Positions 1 through 9,107 of a stretch of DNA of 64,000 bases are shown one piece after another (within the stretch, counting starts at the first letter, position 1; each line of letters begins with the position of its first letter). Both the position numbers and the translations under genes were made by a program. The notes under the pieces were generated by a model. That model worked only from the letters and a program-made list of their open reading frames with translations. It was not told the origin of the DNA and searched no databases. The DNA comes from Candidatus Tectimicrobiota bacterium (GTDB lineage Bacteria; JACPUC01), in assembly GCA_016192455.1 (NCBI GenBank), contig JACPUC010000028.1:1-64000 (forward strand). Reading direction: 5' to 3'.

Positions 1-88
1 CTCCCTGGTTCATACCCAACGTCAGTCGAAATTCTCAGCGGTCTCCTCTGGTTCAGGTGGTTTCTCCTGCGTCGGGCTGGCTGCGGCG

Positions 89-1099
89 TTACTCCAGAGG
101 CGCGATGCCGGCAATGATGTTTTTTGCCGGGAAGGACTTGGTGATCATTCCCAGCCGAGCCGCCGCGTCGATGACCGGCTGCAGGTCGGTGAGGCGCAAC
201 GCGGTGGGGTGGAACGAGAGCACGGTTCGCCTCACCAGATCCTCCTTCATTCGCGTGTTGGCCGCGATGAGCGCCGGAACCTCCTCGGGATGGCTTTGGA
301 TGTACTTCAACGCCCCGGTCATGGCGCGGATGAAGGCCGCGGCCGTAGCGGTATTCTTGTCAATCCACGACTTCTTGCTGAACCAGCCGGAGATTTGCCA
401 GCTAGGGCCGATGGTGCCTCCCATGATGCCGCGCGCCAGGGCCTTGCCCTTCTTGTCCATGCCCAGCAGGGTGACGAACGGCTCCACTTGGCCGATGACG
501 TCGACGCGGTTCTCCAAGAGCGCCGGATTCATCTGCGGGAAGGGAATCTCGACAATCTGCAAGGCATTCAGAGGCACTCCCGCCTTCGCCAGCAAGGCGC
601 GCAAGCCGAGTTCCATGATGTTACCCATGTTATTGATCGCCACGCGCTTCCCAGCCAGGTCCTTTATGGAGGAGACCTTCGTATCATCCGCCCGCGCCAG
701 CCAGGCCGCGCCAACGTGCCCCGGTTCCAGCTCGAGGGGATGGCCAGGGGCGAAGAACTGCACGTCGAACCCCTTGTCGTGGGCCAGAATCACCGAGACC
801 ACGTTCGAATGGCCGACATCGAGCGAGCCCCCCTCCATGGCCGGAATCTGCACCGCGCCGCCGCTCATGACCTGCGCCGTTACCTCCAAGCCCTCCTGCT
901 TGAAGAAGCCACGATCCTTGGCAACGAAATACGGCAGGTGATCGGCAATCGGCAGATACGCCAAGCGTACTTTGTCGGCACGCGCCGTACCCGCCGACCC
1001 GGCCGTCGCCAGGTAGACGGCAAGGACGAACCAACCAGCCACTGCAAGCAGCTTTCTGCAGAGTTTCGAGAACCGGTAAAGTTGAGTTGAAGTCCGCAC
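89..1099 (-). CDS. NitT/TauT-type ABC transporter substrate-binding protein
   Basis: This is a periplasmic solute-binding protein of the SsuA/NMT1-like family, which normally delivers small organic ions to an ABC permease. I chose the GTG at 1099 because an AGGGG sits about 6 bases upstream and it places a Sec signal peptide at the N-terminus (KLCRK, hydrophobic core LLAVAGWFVLAVYLA, cleavage near TARA-DKV). The longer frame up to 1249 begins inside a dispersed palindrome and reads as low-complexity basic peptide. The mature part opens with KVRLAYLPIADHLPYFVAKD, the usual first strand and loop of the family. No permease or ATPase gene lies nearby in the window, so it is an orphan binding protein. 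The ligand cannot be predicted. Family assignment is firm and the exact start moderate. Confidence 0.85.
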   Translation of the reverse strand: MRTSTQLYRFSKLCRKLLAVAGWFVLAVYLATAGSAGTARADKVRLAYLPIADHLPYFVAKDRGFFKQEGLEVTAQVMSGGAVQIPAMEGGSLDVGHSNVVSVILAHDKGFDVQFFAPGHPLELEPGHVGAAWLARADDTKVSSIKDLAGKRVAINNMGNIMELGLRALLAKAGVPLNALQIVEIPFPQMNPALLENRVDVIGQVEPFVTLLGMDKKGKALARGIMGGTIGPSWQISGWFSKKSWIDKNTATAAAFIRAMTGALKYIQSHPEEVPALIAANTRMKEDLVRRTVLSFHPTALRLTDLQPVIDAAARLGMITKSFPAKNIIAGIAPLE

Positions 1100-1185
1100 C
1101 CTCTGCCCCTCCCCAAAAGGCTGTCCAAAGAGACATTGGAGTCGTTGTAGAGACATCCGCAGATTTCGCCGATGACGCAGATGCC

Positions 1186-1212
1186 GTGGGGCGGTTCGTG
1201 AACCGCCCCTAC
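1186..1212. repeat. dispersed palindrome, copy 1
   Basis: This is a near-perfect inverted repeat of the form GGGGCGGTTCG/CGAACCGCCCC, here with CGTG at the centre instead of CGCG. It lies between two minus-strand genes and supplies the TAG stop codon of the 1209-1556 gene. The same palindrome recurs at 14454, 33129 and 61399. Confidence 0.85.
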
Positions 1213-1556
1213 TTTTTCGTGACGGCCTCGGAGTAGGTCCAGAGCTCATGCGTTGAGCCGTCGAGGTAGACGCGGACGTGGGCTTTGCCCCAGGAGGAGC
1301 TCAGCAGGGAGACGGGGAGGCCGTCTTTCAGCATGAAGCAGGCGGCGGTGCTGCTGAGAAACTGAATGGCGCGGGAGTCCTTTTGAGTCTTGGCGCGCAC
1401 CGACTGGTCGAACGCCTGCTCCGAGAAGCAGGCGACGTTGGCGGCGGTGACGTACTCGGCGGCGGTGGCTGGAGTTGGCGCGTCGGACATGGCCAGCGCG
1501 ACGATGAGCGGCGTCAGGATGGCGGCGCCAACGATCAGCGCGGTCTTGGGTTTCAT
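1209..1556 (-). CDS. small exported protein of unknown function
   Basis: The gene encodes 115 residues starting at an ATG preceded by AGGAG with suitable spacing. Residues 5-24 form a hydrophobic segment followed by TPATAAEY, so the protein is probably secreted or anchored in the membrane. Two cysteines (C43 and C73) could form a disulfide bond in the periplasm. I recognise no catalytic motif. The upstream small open frame ends in an ATGA overlap with this start, which suggests translational coupling if that frame is real. The stop codon lies inside the dispersed palindrome at 1186-1212. Confidence 0.7.
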   Translation of the reverse strand: MKPKTALIVGAAILTPLIVALAMSDAPTPATAAEYVTAANVACFSEQAFDQSVRAKTQKDSRAIQFLSSTAACFMLKDGLPVSLLSSSWGKAHVRVYLDGSTHELWTYSEAVTKK

Positions 1557-1726
1557 GGGGTGCTCCTGTCAGGGCTGGCGGGAGGTCGGCGGTCCGCCGA
1601 GGAGGCGTTGCGGCCGTCAGCCTGGTGTTCGAGCCAGGCGAGGATGCGGCTGGGGCGCCAGCTCATCTGAACGTCAGCACCGTCAGCGAGTAGGGCATAA
1701 ACGCGAGCGGCCCCCTGCCCTGACAT
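1553..1726 (-). CDS. possible small protein coupled to the downstream gene
   Basis: This 57-residue frame starts at ATG 1726 behind GAGG at 5-base spacing. It ends in a TGA that overlaps the next ATG (ATGA), an arrangement typical of coupled genes. The first 36 residues (MSGQGAARVYALLADGADVQ and onward) look protein-like, while the tail is basic and proline-rich. No domain is recognised. GC-rich DNA gives many chance frames, so this is tentative. Confidence 0.3.
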   Translation of the reverse strand: MSGQGAARVYALLADGADVQMSWRPSRILAWLEHQADGRNASSADRRPPASPDRSTP

Positions 1727-2411
1727 GGCGGCCTCAGCCTCTCTCGCGCCCCTTCCTCCCCTGCCTGTCGGCAGACAGGCGCCCACACGTCATCGGCACG
1801 CCGCGACTCCTGGAACTCGCGCCACGGAACGCTGCTCGCCGCCAAGCTTGGCGAGAGGCGCCTCGGCGCCGCTGCCGAGGGCGTACCGGCCACTCCACTG
1901 CTGGCCCATCACGCCACGGCATACCCTTTGGCAGCGGGACAAGGTTCCCTCCCCGCGCCCGCAGACTTCTCGCCGCACGAACCCAGCGACCATGCTCGGC
2001 ACGAAGAATCGACTAACTTGCGCCACGATACTACCCGTGAAGTTACGAAAAAAACATGACTTATGTCAAGGTTTCGAGCGCGAAAAGTTGCTGGCTTCAG
2101 CTCTAGCATCATCCTCGGCTGTTCTTCCGTCGCGGCGGTGGTAGCGGCGGATCAGGGTCGGAGCCCAGCGCATTGCCATTTCCAGCCACGAGCGCTAGTA
2201 TGCCGCCATCTGCCTGGTCGCCGAGCATGCGGCGGCGGAATGGTGTTGCCACGGTGTCAACCGCGCCAGCGGCTCGTGCAGGAGGAGTTTGTGAGCCGCG
2301 GTACAAGGCAGTTCCCGTGAGGGTTTCTTCTCCGAAGTCCGTTTCCCTGGTGCACCTCACGAGCGGAGTGACATCGCACCCCCTAAAGATGCTGGCGTCT
2401 GGAGGTCCTTC
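1727..2411. other. long intergenic region before the first ubiD gene
   Basis: No convincing gene is seen here. The overlapping frames in both directions are arginine- and proline-rich chance frames. The stretch contains a local AT-rich patch near 2030-2070 with a dyad that is listed separately. Confidence 0.5.
2056..2069. promoter_or_regulatory. CRP/FNR-like dyad (candidate operator)
   Basis: The dyad TGAC-TTAT-GTCA lies in an AT-rich patch. On the reverse strand it reads TTGACATAAGTCAT, which resembles the half-site layout of CRP/FNR-family sites (TTGAN-N4-NTCAA). It is about 340 bases upstream of the first UbiD gene, so its target is unclear. This is a pattern match only. Confidence 0.25.
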
Positions 2412-3812
2412 ATGGCCTATGCCGACCTGCGGGAGTTTCTCGCTCGCCTGGAACAACTCAACGAGCTGACGCGGGTGAGCGTCGAGGTAGACCCCCGCTT
2501 CGAAGTCGGCGCCGTGGCGCGCCGCGCCCTCGACCTCGGCAGTCCGGCGCTCCTGTTCGAGCGTCCGAAGGGCTACCGCACCCCCCTGGTGGTAAACATG
2601 CTGGCCACGCGCCGACGGGTTGCCGTGGCCTTAGAGTGCCGCGAAGATGAGCTGCCGCAGGTGTGGGTGCGGCGCACCGCCACGCCCTTGCCGCCTGAAC
2701 TGGTACGCGACGGGCCCTGCAAGGAACACATCCTGCTCGGCGACGAGGTGGATATCTTCCGCTTCCCGATGCCGGTGTGGAATGAATTCGACGGCGGGCC
2801 CTTCATCAGCCTGCCCTGCCACATCAGCCGGGGGGAGCGGAGTCAGCGCCGCAACGCCGCGGTCTACCGCGCCCAGGTCCACGACCGGCAAACGTTGGGG
2901 CTTCTCGCCGCCCCCTACCGGCACATCCTCCACCAGCGCAATGAGGCCAAGGATCCGAGCCAGCCATTCCCGGTGGCCGTCTGTCTCGGTGTCGATCCCG
3001 TCATCACCCTGGCTGCCCTCGGCGGCTTCGAGCCGGGGGTGGACGAGCTGGCCATGGCCGGTGCTCTCCGCGGCGCCCCTCTCGACCTCGTCCCCTGCGA
3101 GACCATCCCCCTCGAGGTCCCCGCCACGGCGGAAATTGTCCTGGAGGGCGAGATACCGCCGGGCGAGCTGCGCGACGAAGGACCGTTCGGCGATGTGACC
3201 GGCTACTACGGGGTGGTGGCGCCGCGTCCAATCATCAGGATCAAGGCGATCACCCATCGCGGCGGCGCCATCCATGCCGGCAGCTACGACGGCCGGCCGC
3301 CGCAGGAGAATGCCGTCCTGCAGGGGCTGCAGACCGAGGTGGAACTCTTCCGCACCGTCAGCCTGCCAGGTCTGAAGAAGATCAACGTCAAACCCGGCGG
3401 CTCGGGCATGTTCACCGCGGTCGCCGCCATCGAGAAGAAATTCGAGGGCTATGGCAAGATGATGGCCCTGGCGATTCTCGGCTGCTGGGTGGGGCGCACC
3501 ATCAAGACCCTGGTGATCGTCGACGAGGACATCGATCCCTTCAACGAGGTGGAGGTCGACTGGGCGATCGCCACCCGCGTGCAGGCGCGCCGCGACGTCG
3601 ACATCATCGACAACCTCACCGGCATGCAGCTCGATCCCAGCCTCGACGAGCTGGAGCGCTCGGGGCCCTCCCGCACCTCGAAGCTCATCATCGACGCCAC
3701 GCGCTACAACGCCCACACGTTCGAACGGCCCGTCGAGCCGCCCCGCGAGGTGATGCAGCGGGTGCTGGCGCGGTGGGAAGCGTACGGCATTCCCGAGGCC
3801 GGCGTTCGTTGA
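2412..3812 (+). CDS. UbiD family decarboxylase (copy 1)
   Basis: The 466-residue product is a full-length UbiD-family protein, a class that uses prenylated FMN for reversible decarboxylation of aromatic or unsaturated acids. The ATG follows GGAGG at 5 bases. The cofactor and metal region includes N148 and R153, and the hallmark loop DEGPFGDVTGYYG places E256 and D261 at the two acidic catalytic positions (E/D, as in E. coli UbiD). No ubiX-like prenyltransferase is in the window, so the cofactor must be supplied from elsewhere. The gene is followed after about 115 bases by a molybdenum-hydroxylase subunit on the same strand, which suggests a shared catabolic unit. The substrate is unknown. Confidence 0.92.
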   Translation: MAYADLREFLARLEQLNELTRVSVEVDPRFEVGAVARRALDLGSPALLFERPKGYRTPLVVNMLATRRRVAVALECREDELPQVWVRRTATPLPPELVRDGPCKEHILLGDEVDIFRFPMPVWNEFDGGPFISLPCHISRGERSQRRNAAVYRAQVHDRQTLGLLAAPYRHILHQRNEAKDPSQPFPVAVCLGVDPVITLAALGGFEPGVDELAMAGALRGAPLDLVPCETIPLEVPATAEIVLEGEIPPGELRDEGPFGDVTGYYGVVAPRPIIRIKAITHRGGAIHAGSYDGRPPQENAVLQGLQTEVELFRTVSLPGLKKINVKPGGSGMFTAVAAIEKKFEGYGKMMALAILGCWVGRTIKTLVIVDEDIDPFNEVEVDWAIATRVQARRDVDIIDNLTGMQLDPSLDELERSGPSRTSKLIIDATRYNAHTFERPVEPPREVMQRVLARWEAYGIPEAGVR

Positions 3813-3927
3813 GTCCTCGCGCTTCGGCGCGCCGCGCCAGGGCGCAGCTCAGCCTCGGCGAACCGAGGGGCGGTGAAGCGAGCGGCCGGCGCGGCGACAG
3901 CCGCCAATCTCTTCCAGGGGGCACGCC

Positions 3928-6240
3928 ATGCAAAACGGGGCGCTCATCGGCGCGCGCGTCCTTCGCAAGGAAGACCCTCGCCTGCTGCGCGGCGAAGGGT
4001 GTTACGTCGCCGACCTGCGCTTCGAGAACGCCCTGCACGCCGCCATGGTGCGCTCGCAGCACGCCCATGCCCGCCTCACGCGCCTCGACGCCGCGCCGGC
4101 GGCGCGCCTGCCGGGGGTAACAGCGGTCGTCACTGCCGCGGACCTTGGCGCGGTTTCCAAACCGTTGCCGCAATCGCGCCCCCATGCCGCCTTGCGCTCC
4201 CGCACCTACCATCCCCTGGCGCGTCAGAAGGTGAAGTATGTCGGCGAGGTGATCGCCGTGGTGCTGGCGGCCTCGCGCTACACGGCGGAAGATGCCGCCG
4301 AAGCGGTGCTGGTCGACTACGAGCCCCTGCCGGCGATCACCTCGGCCGAACAGTCCATCCGCGCCGACGCCGCAGTCATCCATGACGACTACGGCGATAC
4401 CGACAACATCGCGGCCCACCTCACCGACGGCTACGGGGACGTCGCCGCCGCCCTGGCCCAGGCCGACCTGGTGTTCAAGGATCGCCTGCGGCTGGAACGC
4501 AGCGGCGGCCAGGCCATCGAGACGCGCGGCGTTGCGGCGTGCTACGACGAGGCGAGCGCCGCGCTCACCGTCTGGTCGGCCACGCAACAGCCGCATTTCC
4601 TGCGCGGCATTGTGAGCACCATGCTCGAGATGCCGGAATCTTCCATCCGCGTCGTGGCGCCTGACGTCGGGGGTGCGTTCGGCGCCAAGGCCACCGGCTA
4701 CGTCGAGGAGGTGCTCGCCGCCTTCCTATCGCGCCGCTTTCAGCGTCCGGTGATCTGGATCGAGGACCGGCGTGAGTCGCTGACCTGTTGCCACCAAGAA
4801 CATGAGCAGGTGCATGACTTCGAGGTGGGAGCCAGGCGCGACGGCAGGATCGTGGCGCTGCGCAATCGCCTCCTCACCGATACCGGCGCGTACGCCCCGA
4901 AGGGCCTGGTGGTGCCGGTGAACACCGCCAGCGCCACGCCGGGGCCGTACCGCGTCCCGAATTACGCGGTGGACCTGACGGTGACGTACAGCAACCGCGT
5001 GCCCGTTGCGCCGGTGCGGGGCGCCGGGCGACCGCAGGCCGCCGCCGTCATGGAGACTATCATCAATCGCGTGGCCCGCGAGCTGCGCCTGGACCCCATG
5101 GAGGTGCGCCGCATCAATCTCCTGCAGCCGCGCGACTTCCCGTACGAGTGCGGCCTGCGCGTCGAGAGCGGCAATCTCCTGCGCTACGACAGCGGCAACT
5201 ACCCCGGCCTGTTGGAGAAGATTCTCCGCGAGATTGGCTACGAGGAATTCCGCCGCGAGCAGGCGCGTGATCGTGAGCGGGGCGTCTACCGGGGCATCGG
5301 CGTCTCCCTCAGTCTGGAAGCGACCGGCATGGGGCCGTTCGAAGGGGCGCGGATTCGCCTCGATCGCCGCGGCGCGGCAACGGTGTACACCGGCGCCGCG
5401 GCGCAGGGGCAGGGTTCCGCGACGACCATCGCGCAGGTCACGGCGGCCTACCTGGGACTCCCCATGGACGAGATCACCGTCATTGCCGGCGACACCTCGA
5501 TGATCAGCAGGGGCTGCGGGGCATACGCCAGCCGCATCGCCGCGGTCGCGGCCTCGGCCGCCAAGCTGGCCAGCGAAAAGCTCCTGGAGCGTCTCGCCGG
5601 ACTCGCCGCCGAGAAGCTCGAAGCGAGTCCGAAGGATATCGAGTTGCGCGACGGCCACTTCCGGGTTCGCGGCATGGCGCGCCCGGGCGTCAGCCTGCGC
5701 GAGCTCGTGCTGGAACATGGGGACATGGACGAGACGGCGTACTTCGAGACGCAAGATCAGGCGTGGTCAGGCGGCGCGCAGGCGGCCATCGTGGAGGTCG
5801 ATACGCTGACCGGCACGGTGCGGCTGGTGCGCCATGCCGTGGTGCATGATTGCGGCGTCGTGCTCAACCCAATGATCGTCGAGGGCCAAGTGCTCGGCGG
5901 CATCGCCCACGGCATCGGCGAGACCCTCTTCGAGCGCACCATTTATGACGAGCGGGGGCAATACCTCTCGGCGAGCTTCATGGACTATCTGATGCCGACG
6001 GCGAACGATATCCCGCCCGTGTCGGTGGCGCATCAGGAAACCCCCTCGCCGAACAATCCCCTCGGCGTCAAGGGGGCCGGCGAGGGCGGCACCATCGGCG
6101 TCTGCGGCGCCGTGCTCGGGGCGATCGAGGATGCCCTGGGCCCCTTTGGCGTCACCCTTCGCGCCACGCCGGTCACCAGTGAAGCCCTGCTGAACGCCTT
6201 GCGCCAAGCCGCTGGGAGCAGACCCCAGGCTACGGCGTAA
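3928..6240 (+). CDS. molybdenum hydroxylase large subunit, xanthine dehydrogenase/CoxL-II family
   Basis: This is a 770-residue molybdopterin-binding subunit. The N-terminal aldehyde oxidase a/b hammerhead domain begins KEDPRLLRGEGCYVADL. The molybdopterin part has GGAFGAK at 248-254 and RGAGRP at 364-369, and the C-terminal KGAGEGG carries the glutamate conserved as catalytic base in the family. RGAGR in place of the CO-dehydrogenase cysteine loop makes it a form-II-type enzyme and not a CO dehydrogenase. No [2Fe-2S] or FAD subunit is adjacent, so partners must come from elsewhere, perhaps the set at 10.9-15.1 kb. It follows UbiD copy 1. The substrate is probably an aldehyde or N-heterocycle but is not determinable. 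Confidence 0.88.
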   Translation: MQNGALIGARVLRKEDPRLLRGEGCYVADLRFENALHAAMVRSQHAHARLTRLDAAPAARLPGVTAVVTAADLGAVSKPLPQSRPHAALRSRTYHPLARQKVKYVGEVIAVVLAASRYTAEDAAEAVLVDYEPLPAITSAEQSIRADAAVIHDDYGDTDNIAAHLTDGYGDVAAALAQADLVFKDRLRLERSGGQAIETRGVAACYDEASAALTVWSATQQPHFLRGIVSTMLEMPESSIRVVAPDVGGAFGAKATGYVEEVLAAFLSRRFQRPVIWIEDRRESLTCCHQEHEQVHDFEVGARRDGRIVALRNRLLTDTGAYAPKGLVVPVNTASATPGPYRVPNYAVDLTVTYSNRVPVAPVRGAGRPQAAAVMETIINRVARELRLDPMEVRRINLLQPRDFPYECGLRVESGNLLRYDSGNYPGLLEKILREIGYEEFRREQARDRERGVYRGIGVSLSLEATGMGPFEGARIRLDRRGAATVYTGAAAQGQGSATTIAQVTAAYLGLPMDEITVIAGDTSMISRGCGAYASRIAAVAASAAKLASEKLLERLAGLAAEKLEASPKDIELRDGHFRVRGMARPGVSLRELVLEHGDMDETAYFETQDQAWSGGAQAAIVEVDTLTGTVRLVRHAVVHDCGVVLNPMIVEGQVLGGIAHGIGETLFERTIYDERGQYLSASFMDYLMPTANDIPPVSVAHQETPSPNNPLGVKGAGEGGTIGVCGAVLGAIEDALGPFGVTLRATPVTSEALLNALRQAAGSRPQATA

Positions 6241-6734
6241 GGTCGCGGCAGGGCATCTCGGCCATGGGGCACAAGGGTCGGCTTCCGTCGGAGCGCAGAG
6301 ATCGCAGCTCGCGCAACGAGTGGAGGTGACGCGGCACACGGCACACCACTCCCTGATCAAGTGGACCCTGAATCGGCGGCACGAGGCAAGAGGGAGGTAT
6401 CCATCTCTCCAATGGACTCGCGAGTTCAGCGACATCGGCCGCCGCGGGAGCGTCAGCCGGTGATCCGGTTCCGGCCAGGTGAGGCGGCGGAGATGGTTTA
6501 CCGCAAGGTGCGTCCGGCCTATCTCTCGGCAACCAAGCCAGGCGCACGCGCACCTTCAGGCTTGCCTGCCCTGATCCCAGCGCGGCGTCGCAACGATTGT
6601 TTTCGCACCGCCTTGCCCGAAAGGTGCTTCTTTTCCCAATCAGCAATCGCTCAGGTTACGTGCGTGCAACCCCGCGATTTGAATGAAGCGCCATTGTGGG
6701 CCATGGCGCGTAACCTTGTGGAGCATTGAGACGG
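6241..6734. other. intergenic region, nothing recognised
   Basis: About 490 bases lie between the molybdenum-hydroxylase gene and the permease. Open frames here are short and compositionally biased. I see no RNA gene, terminator or mobile-element signature. Confidence 0.4.
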
Positions 6735-8732
6735 ATGGAATCCAAGCCACCGCTCATACAACGCATCAAAACGCTGGTCATCGGCGGCGCTCGCAGCCCG
6801 CAGGATAAGACACTCTTCCGCAAGCTTTCGCTCATCGCCTTCTTGGCCTGGGTGGGGCTCGGCGCCGATGGGCTCTCGTCGTCGGCCTACGGCCCGGAAG
6901 AGGCCTTCCTTGCGTTGTCCACTCACACGTACTTGGGAATTTTCGTGGCGCTCGCTTCGGCGTTAACCATCTTCGTCATCAGCACGAGTTATTCGCAAAT
7001 CATCGAGCTGTTCCCGAGCGGCGGCGGCGGCTATCTCGTCGCCAGCAAATTGCTGTCGCCGACCGTGGGCATGATCTCGGGTTGCGCACTGATCATCGAT
7101 TACGTGCTGACCATCACGATCTCTATCGCCAGCGGCGCCGATGCGCTCTTCAGCTTTGTTCCCAGCGAATGGTATTCTTTCAAGCTTGAGGTGGCCATCG
7201 CCGGTGTCGTTCTATTGACCATCTTGAACTTGCGCGGCATCAAAGAATCCGTGGTGCCCTTGACGCCGATTTTCTTGGCGTTCATCTTCACTCATGCGTT
7301 CGGCATTGCCTACGCGCTGGTGACGCACCTGACGAAGTTCCCTGCAGTGGTCGAAGCCACTCGGCAGGAGGTGCAACGCTCGCACCTTGAGATTGGCTAC
7401 GCCGGCCTCCTCTTCTTATTGCTGCGCGCCTATAGCGTCGGCGCCGGCACGTATACCGGCATCGAAGCCGTGAGCAATGGCTTGCCCATGTTGCGTGAGC
7501 CGAAGGTGCAGACCGCCAAGCGCACCATGACCTACATGGCGGCATCGTTGGCCATCACCGTCGTCGGCTTGATGTTTGCGTATGTGCTCTATCACGTGCA
7601 GTATCAGCCTGGAAAAACCTTGAACGCGGTGCTCTTCGAGCGCCTCAGCGAAGGTTGGTCGTCACAATGGAGCTCCACGTTTGTGCTGGTGACGCTCTTC
7701 TCCGAGGCGGCGCTGCTGTTCATCGCCGCGCAGGCCGGCTTTCTCGACGGGCCGCGCGTCCTTGCCAGCATGGCCCTCGACCGCTGGTTCCCCAGCCGCT
7801 TTGCCATGCTCAGCGATCGCTTCGTCACCCAAAACGGCATCTTGCTTATGGGTGGCGCCGCCATGATCATGTTGCTGCTGACGGGCGGTTCGGTGCATTT
7901 CCTGGTGGTGCTGTACAGCATCAACGTCTTCATCACCTTTGTGCTGTCGCAGCTCGGCATGGTGCGGCATTGGTGGAATGAGCGATCCGTCATCGGCCAA
8001 TGGCGGAAAAAACTGATCCTCAATGCAGTGGGCTTGGTGCTCACCACGTTTATTTTGATTTCGGTAACCACACTGAAGTTCCACGACGGCGGCTGGATCA
8101 CCCTGCTGGTCACTGGTCTCCTGATTCTCCTCGTGATCGTGATCAAACGCCACTACAATCAAACCTCTCGTTTGCTACGACGGCTGGATACGCTCGTAGC
8201 GACGGTGGATTCAGCAATCGCCAATGTTGCGGCCGACCGCGCGAGGAAGGCGAAGGAGCCTCCGCAACTTGATCCAGGTGAAAAAACCGCGGTGCTCTTT
8301 GTGAACGGATTCAATGGCTTGGGATTGCATACGTTGTTCAGCGTCATTCGCCTGTTCGGCACAACGTTCAAGAACTTTGTTTTTGTGCAGATCGGCTTGA
8401 TCGATGCCGGCAATTTCAAAGGTGTTGCGGAAATCGAGCGCTTGGAAAGCACGACGAAGAGCGCCATAGGTCGCTATGTCAATTACATGCTGCAAAAAGG
8501 GTACTATGCGGAGGGCTTTTCTTCAATCGGCACCGACGTGGTTGAGGAAGTGGATAAGCTGGTGCCGCAGATTCGAGATCGGTTTCCCCAAGTGGTCTTC
8601 TTTGGCGGGCAAATTGTTTTCCCAAAGGAATCACTGCTGTCGCGCTGGCTGCATAACTATACCGTCTTCAGCATGCAAAGAAAGTTGTACCATGAAGGCA
8701 TCCCGCTTGTCATCCTACCCATTCGTGTTTAG
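6735..8732 (+). CDS. APC-superfamily amino-acid permease with cytosolic C-terminal domain
   Basis: The 665-residue protein has about 12 hydrophobic segments between residues 25 and 480. It begins LFRKLSLIAFLAWVGLGADG and then GPEEAF, the first-helix pattern of APC transporters. A hydrophilic domain of about 180 residues follows. ATG 6735 is preferred to the TTG at 6726. The soluble tail (KTAVLFVNGFNGLGLHTLFS onward) looks like a folded regulatory domain; I do not know its function. The transporter should carry an amino acid, cation or related solute by secondary transport. Its last codons and 3' flank are duplicated at 10802, next to an IS remnant, so a second copy once existed downstream. 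Confidence 0.8.
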   Translation: MESKPPLIQRIKTLVIGGARSPQDKTLFRKLSLIAFLAWVGLGADGLSSSAYGPEEAFLALSTHTYLGIFVALASALTIFVISTSYSQIIELFPSGGGGYLVASKLLSPTVGMISGCALIIDYVLTITISIASGADALFSFVPSEWYSFKLEVAIAGVVLLTILNLRGIKESVVPLTPIFLAFIFTHAFGIAYALVTHLTKFPAVVEATRQEVQRSHLEIGYAGLLFLLLRAYSVGAGTYTGIEAVSNGLPMLREPKVQTAKRTMTYMAASLAITVVGLMFAYVLYHVQYQPGKTLNAVLFERLSEGWSSQWSSTFVLVTLFSEAALLFIAAQAGFLDGPRVLASMALDRWFPSRFAMLSDRFVTQNGILLMGGAAMIMLLLTGGSVHFLVVLYSINVFITFVLSQLGMVRHWWNERSVIGQWRKKLILNAVGLVLTTFILISVTTLKFHDGGWITLLVTGLLILLVIVIKRHYNQTSRLLRRLDTLVATVDSAIANVAADRARKAKEPPQLDPGEKTAVLFVNGFNGLGLHTLFSVIRLFGTTFKNFVFVQIGLIDAGNFKGVAEIERLESTTKSAIGRYVNYMLQKGYYAEGFSSIGTDVVEEVDKLVPQIRDRFPQVVFFGGQIVFPKESLLSRWLHNYTVFSMQRKLYHEGIPLVILPIRV

Positions 8733-8832
8733 GAGTGCAACGCATCCTTTTGCAGCGTCTTTAAGCAAGGAAGCGCTACGGTTGGGTTGGGGTTGGTTGA
8801 GGTACGCGACCGCAACTCTTACGCGGGCGAAG
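8708..8832 (+). repeat. duplicated permease tail and 3' flank, copy A
   Basis: The last eight codons of the permease plus about 100 bases of 3' flank align with 10802-10952 (shared TGTCATCCT, GCAAGGAA, GGTTGGGGTT and CCGCAAC blocks in the same order). Divergence and a short insertion in the other copy show that the duplication is old. Confidence 0.7.
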
Positions 8833-9107
8833 CGCGAGGGCAGCGCGGCAGGACCGTCCTCGGCGACGACCGGCTGATGCCGCGCTCCGCGGCGCACCCG
8901 CGTCGGCGGCCGCCTGCGGCGACTACCTACGGCCCGTGTCGAAGAAGTCCACGGCGATGCGCCTGACGCAGGAAGAGGAGTGCAGCGGCACCATTTCTAC
9001 GTAGGCCTGGCGCGTTTCATCGTGATAGAGTGAACCGGCGGGAGGTGCAGCCCCGCCAGCTTTCTCTGGATCGCCGCCCTGCACTTTGGCTTTCGAGGGA
9101 GGTCACC
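8733..9107. other. intergenic region before ubiD copy 2
   Basis: The left part is the duplicated permease flank. The remainder is GC-rich and I see no gene or hairpin terminator with a T-tract in it. Confidence 0.4.
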
